Positions 6,425 to 12,533 of a stretch of 14,011 nucleotides of DNA are shown one piece after another. The translations under genes and the position numbers were made by a program. The stretch spans positions 1 through 14,011 of the forward strand of contig JAJZIE010000040.1 of the NCBI GenBank assembly GCA_021810725.1, written 5' to 3'. The stretch's first letter is position 1, and each line of letters opens with the position of its first letter. The stretch is from Bacillota bacterium (lineage in GTDB: Bacteria; Bacillota; Sulfobacillia; JAJZYS01; JAJYTV01). The notes under the pieces were generated by a model, which saw only the letters and a list, made by a program, of their open reading frames with translations, had not been told where the DNA came from and ran no database searches.

Positions 6425-7248
6425 AGACCCGCTGGCGTCGGTTCGGTCTCGCCGAGCAGCCGCAGGACATGATCTCGGATGCTCTCACGTACCTGGCGGA
6501 ACCTCGCAAGCCGGCGGTAGCGTGCGCCTGTCGCCCGCGCCGGATCTGGCAGCGGCCAGTAGCGCCACGCAAAGGCATGGTCCCCGCGGGGACGCCAGCC
6601 CGTTGGCCCGCCGCAGAGCGTCACGACGAGGTCCGCCTGGGAGAGGTGGTCCGGCAGGAGGGCCTTCGATGTGTGCTGACTGATGTCGATACCGGCTTCG
6701 TCCATCACCTCGATGGCCATCGGATGGACACCTGCGGGTTCCAGTCCTGCGCTGAGCACCTTGACCCTGGAGCCGCCATACGCCCGCGCGAACCCCTCCG
6801 CCATCTGGCTGCGCGCGGAGTTCCCGGTGCAGACGAAGAGGATAGATGGCTGCTCGGAGAGCGCCGGGACGGCGCGACCACCGTTTTGCACTGCAACCTC
6901 CACCGGCCAGAAGACCTGGTTGAGGCGGTCCGGCTGCGTCGTCCACAGCGCGTGCTCGGCCAGCGGGGTGGCAAAGATCGCAGAGGCTTCGGCGAAGAGG
7001 GACTGCAGCTCAGCTGTCTGAAGATGATACAGAACCTGCTGCCCTTGGCGCTCGTCGATCACGAGCCTCGCATGGCGCAACCGCGCGAGGTGCTGCGACA
7101 CCGCGGACTGGCTCACTCCCAGAGGACCGGTAAGCTCCCCGACAGTCAGGGGGCGCTCTGCGAGCAGCCGCAAAAGGCGCAGACGCGTACGGTCGCCGAG
7201 CAACGCGAAGTCCTCTGGCACATCGCGCAATATCTCGCCTTCTTTCAC
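6421..7248 (-). CDS. ArsR-ArsC fusion: winged-helix regulator joined to arsenate reductase domain
   Basis: A predicted 275-aa two-domain protein. Residues about 12-95 are an ArsR-type winged helix (FALLGDRTRLRLL, recognition helix GVSQSAVSQHLARLRHARLV, wing QGQQVLYHL), with no cysteine in the domain. A linker of about 35 residues leads to an ArsC domain from about 135: ILFVCTGNSARSQMAEGFAR with Cys140, VTLCGG with Cys212, and a DP loop PLPDPARATG. The third cysteine of thioredoxin-type ArsC is missing (GGPTGWRPRG where EERCP is expected). GTG 7248 is listed, but TTG 7230 (AAGG seven bases before it) and GTG 7221 are alternatives and no strong ribosome site decides. ArsR-ArsC fusions have been reported, for example in Leptospirillum. 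It follows arsB by 56 bases and overlaps the MFS start. It could couple sensing to reduction. Confidence 0.88.
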   Translation of the reverse strand: MKEGEILRDVPEDFALLGDRTRLRLLRLLAERPLTVGELTGPLGVSQSAVSQHLARLRHARLVIDERQGQQVLYHLQTAELQSLFAEASAIFATPLAEHALWTTQPDRLNQVFWPVEVAVQNGGRAVPALSEQPSILFVCTGNSARSQMAEGFARAYGGSRVKVLSAGLEPAGVHPMAIEVMDEAGIDISQHTSKALLPDHLSQADLVVTLCGGPTGWRPRGDHAFAWRYWPLPDPARATGARYRRLARFRQVRESIRDHVLRLLGETEPTPAGL

Positions 7249-7304
7249 AGTCGACGCTAATATCTTGCGGCGACCTGTGCAAGTGAAGGTTGTGTTACGG
7301 CGAT

Positions 7305-8603
7305 CTAGACGTTCAGCGCGACGACACCCGTCAGGGCGAGGAGGGTCACGGCCAGCACGGGGACTGTCAACATAATGCCGACGCGGAAGTAGTACCCCCA
7401 GCCGATTTTCACGCCGCGGCGCTCCAGCACATGCAACCAGAGCAGCGTCGCGAGTGAGCCGATCGGCGTGATCTTCGGTCCGAGGTCGCTGCCGATCACG
7501 TTTGCAAGCGCCATCCCGAGCTGTTGGACGCCGTGCGCGCCGGAAGCATGTACGGCCAGCGCGTTGATCATCACGGTCGGCATGTTGTTCATCACGGACG
7601 ACAGCGCAGCCGCGAGGTACCCCGTGTAAAAGAGGCCTGCTGTAAGGCCGTGTCCCCCCGCCCAGGCTATGGAGCGCGCGAGGAGCGCGGTGAGGCCGGC
7701 GTCGCGCAGGCCAAAAACCACGACGTACATGCCGATCGAGAAGACGACGATCTTCCACGGAGCTTCCACGACCAGGCGCCGGACGTCGACGGCAGGGCTG
7801 CGATGTGCCAGAAGGAGCAGGAGAATCGCCGCCGTCCCGGCGACGACCGAAACTGGGACGTGCAGGGCCTGGCTCAGGAGGTACCCGAGCAGTAGCAGGC
7901 CGAGGACCAGCCATGAAGCGCGGAAGAGCTTCGGGTCGCGGATGGCGTCGCGCGGCGCTTTGAGGCCCTGCACGGCGACACTGCGTGGCAGATCCCGTCG
8001 GAAGTAGAGGTAGAGCGCACCGAGGCTCGCCGCCACCGCCACGACGTCTACCGGGACCATGCGCACGGCATAGCTCAAGAAGCCGATGTGAAAGAAGTCC
8101 GCGGAGACGATGTTCACAAGGTTCGAGACGACCAGCGGCAGTGACGTGGAATCCGCGATGAAGCCACCGGCCATGACGAACGCGAGGATCGCTGCCGGAC
8201 GGAGCCTCAGCGCCTTGACCTGCTCGTAGACGATCGGGGTGAGGATGAGCGCGGCTCCGTCGTTCGCGAAGAACGCCGCGACGAGCGCGCCGAGGAGCAG
8301 CGTGTAGACGAAGAGGCGCAGGCCGCTGCCACGGGCGAGGCGCGCCATGTGCAGGGCGGCCCATTCGAAGAAGCCGATCGCATCGAGAATGAGCGATATG
8401 AGGATGATGGCGACGAACGCGAGCGTCGCGTCCCAGACGATGCCGACGACCGTTCCGACATCCTTCAAAGAGACGATGCCAAGCAGAACGGCCAGGAGGC
8501 CGCCGACCGCAGCAGGCCAGCCGATCGAGAGGCCGCGCGGTTGCCAGATCACGAGCACGAGGACAACAACGAACAGAAGCAGTGCGAGTGCGGCGTGGAG
8601 CAC
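7305..8603 (-). CDS. arsB: ArsB-type arsenite efflux permease
   Basis: A 432-aa membrane protein, very close to the 429 residues of E. coli ArsB, which exports arsenite and antimonite either alone or as the membrane subunit of the ArsAB pump. Matching segments include VLVIWQPRGLSIGW, FFEWAALHMARLARG, ALVAAFFANDGAALILTPIV, SLPLVVSNLVNIVSADFF, SSVMNNMPTVMINAL and DLGPKITPIGSLATLLWLHV. About twelve hydrophobic helices are spread over the length. The start GTG 8603 is preferred because GGGAGGT lies eight bases upstream on the minus strand. Longer starts would place the promoter inside the gene. It is the first gene of Arm B and diverges from the ArsR/ArsD/ArsA arm, so the ArsA ATPases of Arm C are its likely partners. 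Confidence 0.96.
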   Translation of the reverse strand: MLHAALALLLFVVVLVLVIWQPRGLSIGWPAAVGGLLAVLLGIVSLKDVGTVVGIVWDATLAFVAIILISLILDAIGFFEWAALHMARLARGSGLRLFVYTLLLGALVAAFFANDGAALILTPIVYEQVKALRLRPAAILAFVMAGGFIADSTSLPLVVSNLVNIVSADFFHIGFLSYAVRMVPVDVVAVAASLGALYLYFRRDLPRSVAVQGLKAPRDAIRDPKLFRASWLVLGLLLLGYLLSQALHVPVSVVAGTAAILLLLLAHRSPAVDVRRLVVEAPWKIVVFSIGMYVVVFGLRDAGLTALLARSIAWAGGHGLTAGLFYTGYLAAALSSVMNNMPTVMINALAVHASGAHGVQQLGMALANVIGSDLGPKITPIGSLATLLWLHVLERRGVKIGWGYYFRVGIMLTVPVLAVTLLALTGVVALNV

Positions 8604-8644
8604 GGGAAAGGACCTCCCTCTGAAGATGGCACCGACGCGTTCCC

Positions 8645-8678
8645 TTGACACAATAGCAGTCTGGAGAATATAAGTGAA
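8645..8678. promoter_or_regulatory. Face-to-face overlapping promoters between Arms B and C
   Basis: On the plus strand TTGACA (8645-8650) and TATAAG (8669-8674) are 18 bases apart and point to arsR at 8692. On the minus strand TTCACT (8673-8678) and TATTGT (8650-8655) are 17 bases apart and point to arsB. Each -10 overlaps the other promoter's -35. One repressor bound between 8650 and 8675 would therefore shut both arms at once. No clean palindrome is visible, so the operator itself is not assigned. Confidence 0.6.
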
Positions 8679-8691
8679 TCGCAATGAGGTG

Positions 8692-9093
8692 ATGAGCTTG
8701 TACGAGAACGAGGCGGAAATCTACCGGGCGCTGGGCGATCCGGTCCGCCTGCGCATCCTGGCGCTGCTGCGCGTGCGTGAGGCCTGCGTCTGCGAACTCG
8801 TCGGGAGGCTGCCCGTCAGCCAGCCGGCGGTCTCGCAGCACCTGAGAAAGCTCAGGCAGGCGGGCCTCGTCGGCGAGCGGCGGCAGAAGTACTGGACCTA
8901 CTACGCCATCCGCAGCGACCTTCCGCCGATCCTTGCGGAGATCGTGGCGATATTACCGCATGATGCGGAAGACGAGGCGTGGCTCAGGGAGAACCATGTC
9001 GATACGACCTGCGCGGTTGTGCGTGCTCCACGGGTGGAACCGGAAGAACAAGTGGAGATTCTTGAAGGGGGAGCGATGATCGATGGACGCTAA
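8692..9093 (+). CDS. arsR: ArsR-family repressor heading the ars/CMD/arsDAA arm
   Basis: A 133-aa ArsR/SmtB repressor: IYRALGDPVRLRILALL (residues 10-26), ACVCELVGRL with Cys32 and Cys34, recognition helix PVSQPAVSQHLRKLRQAGLV (41-60), and a wing with KYWTYYAI. The C-terminal tail has Cys107 (DTTCAVV), much like the Cys106 of the other stand-alone ArsR here. GTG 8674 lies inside the proposed -10 and is rejected. ATG 8692 is listed, with GAGGTG directly before it, but TTG 8698 has better spacing from the same site and would remove two residues. The gene overlaps the next one by 11 bases. It probably represses both itself and the divergent arsB, being released by arsenite bound at the CxC site. 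Confidence 0.93.
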   Translation: MSLYENEAEIYRALGDPVRLRILALLRVREACVCELVGRLPVSQPAVSQHLRKLRQAGLVGERRQKYWTYYAIRSDLPPILAEIVAILPHDAEDEAWLRENHVDTTCAVVRAPRVEPEEQVEILEGGAMIDGR

Positions 9094-9358
9094 GGTGAAG
9101 GAACTCATTGGGACCGCGGCCTCGGTCGCGGCGGGATGCGACAGTTGCCTCGAGTACCACGTGGAGGCCGCGCGGAAAGAAGGCGCGGACAGCCGCGAGA
9201 TCCAGACGGCCATTCAGATCGCACGCGCGGTGCGCCTGCAGGCCGTGACGAAGATCGACGACCTTGCATCGAAGCTCGAGCGCGGCGAGGCGATCAAGCT
9301 CGTTGCGGTCGGCGGCGAGGACTCGGGCTGCGGCTGCGGCGAAGGCTGCAACTGCTGA
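9083..9358 (+). CDS. Small CMD/AhpD-like CxxC protein with a cysteine-rich C-terminal tail
   Basis: A 91-aa protein of the carboxymuconolactone decarboxylase (CMD)/AhpD-like family. The redox motif is CDSCLEYH (Cys19, Cys22, His26), followed by the family's helical segment (AARKEGADSREIQTAIQIAR). In AhpD the CxxC pair with a nearby His carries out disulfide reduction, so a thiol-redox role is likely rather than decarboxylation. The last nine residues, CGCGEGCNC, add four cysteines (83, 85, 89, 91), resembling a soft-metal-binding tail. ATG 9083 overlaps the arsR end, with AGGGGGAG as ribosome site, and arsD follows ten bases after the stop. Its position between arsR and arsD suggests that it handles arsenite or supplies electrons to the pathway. 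This is inferred from context. Confidence 0.85.
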   Translation: MDAKVKELIGTAASVAAGCDSCLEYHVEAARKEGADSREIQTAIQIARAVRLQAVTKIDDLASKLERGEAIKLVAVGGEDSGCGCGEGCNC

Positions 9359-9368
9359 GGAGGCAACG

Positions 9369-9677
9369 ATGATGCGAGTGGACGTGTTCGACCCCGAGAT
9401 GTGCTGCTCGACGGGCCTCTGCGGCCCTACGCCGGACGAGGGGCTGATCCGCATCGAGGAGGCGCTGGAGCGACTGCGCGAGGAGGGCGTCGTGGTCTCC
9501 CGCCACCAGCTCAGCCGCGACCCGCAGGCGTTCCTCGGCAACGACAAGGTCTATCAGAGGATCCTCTCCCAGGGCACGGGAGCGCTGCCGATGGTTGCCG
9601 TGGACGGCGAGCTCCAGTTCGCTGGCCGCTACCCGGCGTACGAGGAACTGCGCGAAGCCCTGCAGATCACCACGTGA
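9369..9677 (+). CDS. arsD: ArsD arsenite metallochaperone
   Basis: A 102-aa protein closely following E. coli ArsD, which passes arsenite to the ArsA ATPase. The start MMRVDVFDPEMCCSTGLCG gives Cys12, Cys13 and Cys18 in exactly the positions that form the arsenite site. Further conserved parts are the FLGNDKVYQ region, GALPMVAVDGE and the AGRYPAYEEL ending. The two C-terminal vicinal cysteine pairs of the E. coli plasmid protein are absent. They are not needed for its chaperone function in the literature I recall. The ribosome site GAGGAGG overlaps the stop of the preceding gene. ATG 9372, three bases on, is an alternative start. The gene lies 13 bases before the first arsA. Confidence 0.95.
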   Translation: MMRVDVFDPEMCCSTGLCGPTPDEGLIRIEEALERLREEGVVVSRHQLSRDPQAFLGNDKVYQRILSQGTGALPMVAVDGELQFAGRYPAYEELREALQITT

Positions 9678-9690
9678 GGAAGTCGGTCAC

Positions 9691-10569
9691 ATGAGGTACC
9701 TGTTCTTTTCCGGAAAGGGGGGCGTCGGCAAGACGTCCCTCGCTTCCGCGACGGCGGTCCGGCTCGCGGACAGCGGCCTTCGCACGCTGCTCGTGACGAC
9801 CGATCCCGCATCGAACCTCGCCGACGTCTTCGAGCAGGCGATTGGGCCACAGCCGGTGCCGATCGCCTCCGTCCCGAAGCTTGACGGGCAGGAGATCGAC
9901 GCGGAGGACGCCGCCCGCATCTACCGCGAGAAGGCGCTCGGGCCGCTCCGGGGGCTCCTTCCCGACGACATGCTGCGCACGATGGACGAGCAGATGAGCG
10001 GTCCCTGCACCGTGGAGATCGCCGGCTTCGACGAGTTCGTCGCGTCGATGTTCCACGAGGAGTATGACGTCATCGTCTTCGACACCGCCCCGACTGGCCA
10101 CACGCTGCGGCTTTTGGAACTGCCGTCGGCGTGGTCCGTGCACATCGAGGAGAGCGCGCAGGGGTCCGGCCAAACCTGCATCGGTCCCGTCGACCAGCTG
10201 CAGACGTCGAAGGAGGAGTACGACCGGGCGATGACGCTCCTTCGGGACGGCGCCTCGACGCACTTCGTCTTTGTCGCGCAGCCGGAGCGCACATCCGTGG
10301 CGGAAACCCTGCGGGCGTCAGGGGAGCTCAAGGAGCTCGGCATCCTGAACCAGCGCCTGATCGTGAACGGCGTCATCCCCGAGGACGCCGCGGAGCACCC
10401 CTTCTTCGCCTCGCGTCGCGAGATGCAGCTTAGGCAGATCGCGGAGATCGCCGCATCCTTCCCCGCGGGGACGATGCAGGTGCCGCTGCTCGATGGGGAA
10501 GTCAAGGGCGTCGCCATGCTGCGCACGCTCGGAAGGTGGGTGGACCTTGATGCCTACGCCATCTGTTAA
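9691..10569 (+). CDS. arsA: ArsA arsenite-transporting ATPase, A1-like half as a separate gene
   Basis: A 292-aa P-loop ATPase of the ArsA/GET3 family, which powers ArsB. The Walker A motif is GKGGVGKTS (residues 8-16), then TTDPASNLADVF (37-48), and the switch II motif DTAPTGHTLRLLELP (131-145). Cys106 in SGPCTVEIA and Cys163 in QTCIGPV line up with Cys113 and Cys172 of E. coli ArsA, two of its three metalloid ligands and both in or near the A1 half. The C-terminus ends in Cys292. E. coli ArsA is one chain of about 583 residues with two ATPase halves, so this gene is equivalent to the first half. ATG 9691 has a GAGGA site upstream. The end overlaps the next gene by 20 bases. Confidence 0.94.
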   Translation: MRYLFFSGKGGVGKTSLASATAVRLADSGLRTLLVTTDPASNLADVFEQAIGPQPVPIASVPKLDGQEIDAEDAARIYREKALGPLRGLLPDDMLRTMDEQMSGPCTVEIAGFDEFVASMFHEEYDVIVFDTAPTGHTLRLLELPSAWSVHIEESAQGSGQTCIGPVDQLQTSKEEYDRAMTLLRDGASTHFVFVAQPERTSVAETLRASGELKELGILNQRLIVNGVIPEDAAEHPFFASRREMQLRQIAEIAASFPAGTMQVPLLDGEVKGVAMLRTLGRWVDLDAYAIC

Positions 10570-11455
10570 CGCAGCCGAGCGACTGTTTTTCGCCGGGAAG
10601 GGCGGCGTCGGCAAGACGACGATGGCCGTCGCGGCCGCGGCCTTCCACGCGCGGCACGGGCGCCGTACGCTCCTCATCACCACGGACCCCGCTGCGCACA
10701 TCGGCCGCGTGCTGGAGTGCGAGGTGGGCGACGAGCCGAAGGGAGTTCCGGGAGTCGCGGGTCTCGATGCCGCCCGCATCGACCCGCGCCACGAGACGAG
10801 GCGCTACAAGGACATGGTGCTCTCCGACGCGCGGGCGCGCTACACCGCGGATACGGTGCAGCGCATGGAGGAGGAACTGAACTCTCCGTGCACCGAGGAG
10901 GTGGCCGTCTTCCGGCGCTTCCTCGACTACCTCCTGACGGACCGCTACGAGACGGTTGTCTTCGACACGGCCCCGACCGGGCACACGCTTCGCCTTCTGG
11001 AGCTGCCGCTCAGCTACAGCCAGCAGATCGCCGCGAAAGCGCTAGGCGGCCAGGAGACGAGCGCGGACGAGGACGCGGAGGCGCAGCGGATGCAGGAGGC
11101 GCTCACTCTCCTGCGCGATCCCGCCCGCACGACATTCGCCTTCGTCGTCTACCCGGAGGCGACGCCGATCGCCGAGGCGGCAAGGGCGTCCCACGAACTG
11201 CGGGAGATCGGCCTTGAAACCTCGCTGGTGATCGTTAACCAGGTGCTCCCGGAGGAGGCCTGCGTGCACCCTCTCTTCCGCAAGCGCCACGAGATGCAAA
11301 AGCGCTACCTCCAGCAGGTGCCGGTGGACTTTCCCGGCGCCGAGGTGCGGCCGGTGCATCTGCAGGAGCGGGACGTCATCGGGCTTGATGCGGTCCTGCG
11401 CGCGGCCGATGAGGCGTTCGGCGGGGCATCCTACGCGGTGGCGAACCAAGGCTAG
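10550..11455 (+). CDS. arsA: ArsA arsenite-transporting ATPase, A2-like half as a separate gene
   Basis: A 301-aa ArsA/GET3 ATPase. Walker A is GKGGVGKTT (residues 16-24), followed by TTDPAAHIGRVLE (45-57 region) and switch II DTAPTGHTLRLLELP (139-153). Cys114 in NSPCTEEVAVF corresponds to Cys422 of E. coli ArsA. The equivalent of Cys172 is absent (AAKALGG replaces the Cys-containing loop), as expected for an A2 half. Cys57 and Cys238 are extra. It starts inside the preceding arsA (ATG 10550, 20-base overlap), so the two are probably made in equal amounts and form a heterodimer that mimics the fused enzyme. It differs from its neighbour in most surface regions, arguing against a very recent duplication. 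Confidence 0.93.
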   Translation: MPTPSVNAAERLFFAGKGGVGKTTMAVAAAAFHARHGRRTLLITTDPAAHIGRVLECEVGDEPKGVPGVAGLDAARIDPRHETRRYKDMVLSDARARYTADTVQRMEEELNSPCTEEVAVFRRFLDYLLTDRYETVVFDTAPTGHTLRLLELPLSYSQQIAAKALGGQETSADEDAEAQRMQEALTLLRDPARTTFAFVVYPEATPIAEAARASHELREIGLETSLVIVNQVLPEEACVHPLFRKRHEMQKRYLQQVPVDFPGAEVRPVHLQERDVIGLDAVLRAADEAFGGASYAVANQG

Positions 11456-11479
11456 CTACGAAACTCCGAGGTGGACCAA

Positions 11480-11830
11480 ATGGCGAAGATTGCGGTCGTG
11501 GTGCTATCGGGGCAGGACAACCCTGGAAGGGCGAAGGCCGGTTTGCACGTGGCGAAGCGCATGTACGATGCGCGACAGGAGAACGGCATCGATGGCGTCG
11601 AGGTGTTCCTCTTCACGCAGGGCTTGCGGCTCGTGGGTGAACCCGAGACTGAGCTTGGCGAGTTGATCCATGAGTTGATCGAGGCAGGCATCGTGGTCGG
11701 TGGGTGCTCGAACCAGCTCAACGACTGGGGCCTGACGGATGTGGCGGCGAGATTCGGGGTGCAGGCCGAGTTCGCACGGGATGCCTTTTCGCGCTACGCG
11801 CGCGAGGGCTACACCGTGATGACGTTCTGA
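11480..11830 (+). CDS. DsrE-family protein
   Basis: A 116-aa single-domain protein with the DsrE/DsrF-like alpha/beta layout: AKIAVVVLSGQDNPGRAKAG, then VEVFLFTQGLRLV, a helix ELIHELIEAGIVV, and a lone cysteine in GGCSN (Cys76) at the position where many DsrE-like proteins carry their reactive Cys. Members of this superfamily bind or relay sulfur as persulfide, but many are uncharacterised. ATG 11480 is preferred over GTG 11471 because GAGGTGG lies five bases before it. It follows the second arsA by 24 bases and is only one base from the next gene, so it is part of the ars operon. A sulfur- or metalloid-relay role through Cys76 is inference. Confidence 0.78.
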   Translation: MAKIAVVVLSGQDNPGRAKAGLHVAKRMYDARQENGIDGVEVFLFTQGLRLVGEPETELGELIHELIEAGIVVGGCSNQLNDWGLTDVAARFGVQAEFARDAFSRYAREGYTVMTF

Positions 11831-11831
11831 G

Positions 11832-12533
11832 ATGCCAGATCAAGAGGGCGCGTGCGATAGCGCACGGGACTGGTACTGGCCGGAGTGGGCGGCGAACGCG
11901 AACCTTCCGCGCTTCGTCGTCCGCGACACGGAGTCCAGCCACGGGCGGTACGCCGATCAGGTGAAGTGCATCACGCTCAAAGATCTCGTGAAGTTCCACG
12001 GACATGCCTGCGACGGTCTCTTCCGCGGCGCGATCGCTCTCTCGCGGGCGCTCAGGCTGCTCTTCCCGGACGGCGTCGTCGACCGGACGGACCTGCGGAT
12101 CCTTTCGCGCAACAGCCCTTGCCTGGGGGATGTCGCGGCATACCTGACCGGCGGCCGAATCCGGTTTGGCACGCAGGACGTGCGGGATGAGGCTGGCGTC
12201 TGGTACGTCGTGCAGAGGATCTCGAGCGGCGACGCCGTGCGCGTTGCGGAGCGTCCAGGGCTTTATCCGCCTGAACTGGCGGCGATGGAGGCCGAACTTG
12301 TGGCACGCAGGGAGGCATCCCCGGCTGAACTCGATCGCCTGTGCGAGGCGCAGTGGACGTGGGTACGCGACGTGCTCCTGCCGGCGGATTGGGCTCAGGC
12401 ATACGCGGTCACTGAACTCCCAGGGTATGTATGGGAAGCCGTCCCTTACGAGCGCGTCGGCGTTCGCACCGACGTTCTGCTCAAGAACACACCGAGCATC
12501 CAGGACGGCGTAGGTAAGACGGAGGAGCAGTGA
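11832..12533 (+). CDS. FmdE-family protein without zinc ribbon
   Basis: A 233-aa protein with the FmdE signature LVKFHGHACDGLFRGAIAL (residues 52-70; Phe55, His56, His58, Cys60) and a second conserved block ILSRNSPCLGDVAAYLTGGR (90-109; Cys97). The first 45 residues and the C-terminal 90 are not recognised. Unlike the FmdE protein at 1675, it keeps both His residues of FHGH and lacks the CxxC zinc ribbon, so it is a distant paralogue rather than a copy. The expected ligands (His, Cys and the second Cys) suggest a metal or metalloid site. ATG 11832 lies one base after the DsrE stop and has no clear ribosome site, so it likely relies on coupling. Its stop overlaps the OsmC start. Function unknown. 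Confidence 0.8.
   Translation: MPDQEGACDSARDWYWPEWAANANLPRFVVRDTESSHGRYADQVKCITLKDLVKFHGHACDGLFRGAIALSRALRLLFPDGVVDRTDLRILSRNSPCLGDVAAYLTGGRIRFGTQDVRDEAGVWYVVQRISSGDAVRVAERPGLYPPELAAMEAELVARREASPAELDRLCEAQWTWVRDVLLPADWAQAYAVTELPGYVWEAVPYERVGVRTDVLLKNTPSIQDGVGKTEEQ

Noticed and set aside
6421..8841. A very long minus-strand open frame upstream of the ArsR-ArsC fusion
   Set aside because: Beyond about 7260 it runs antiparallel-frame to arsB and reads as Arg/Pro-rich low-complexity sequence. Only the last 275 codons show protein families.
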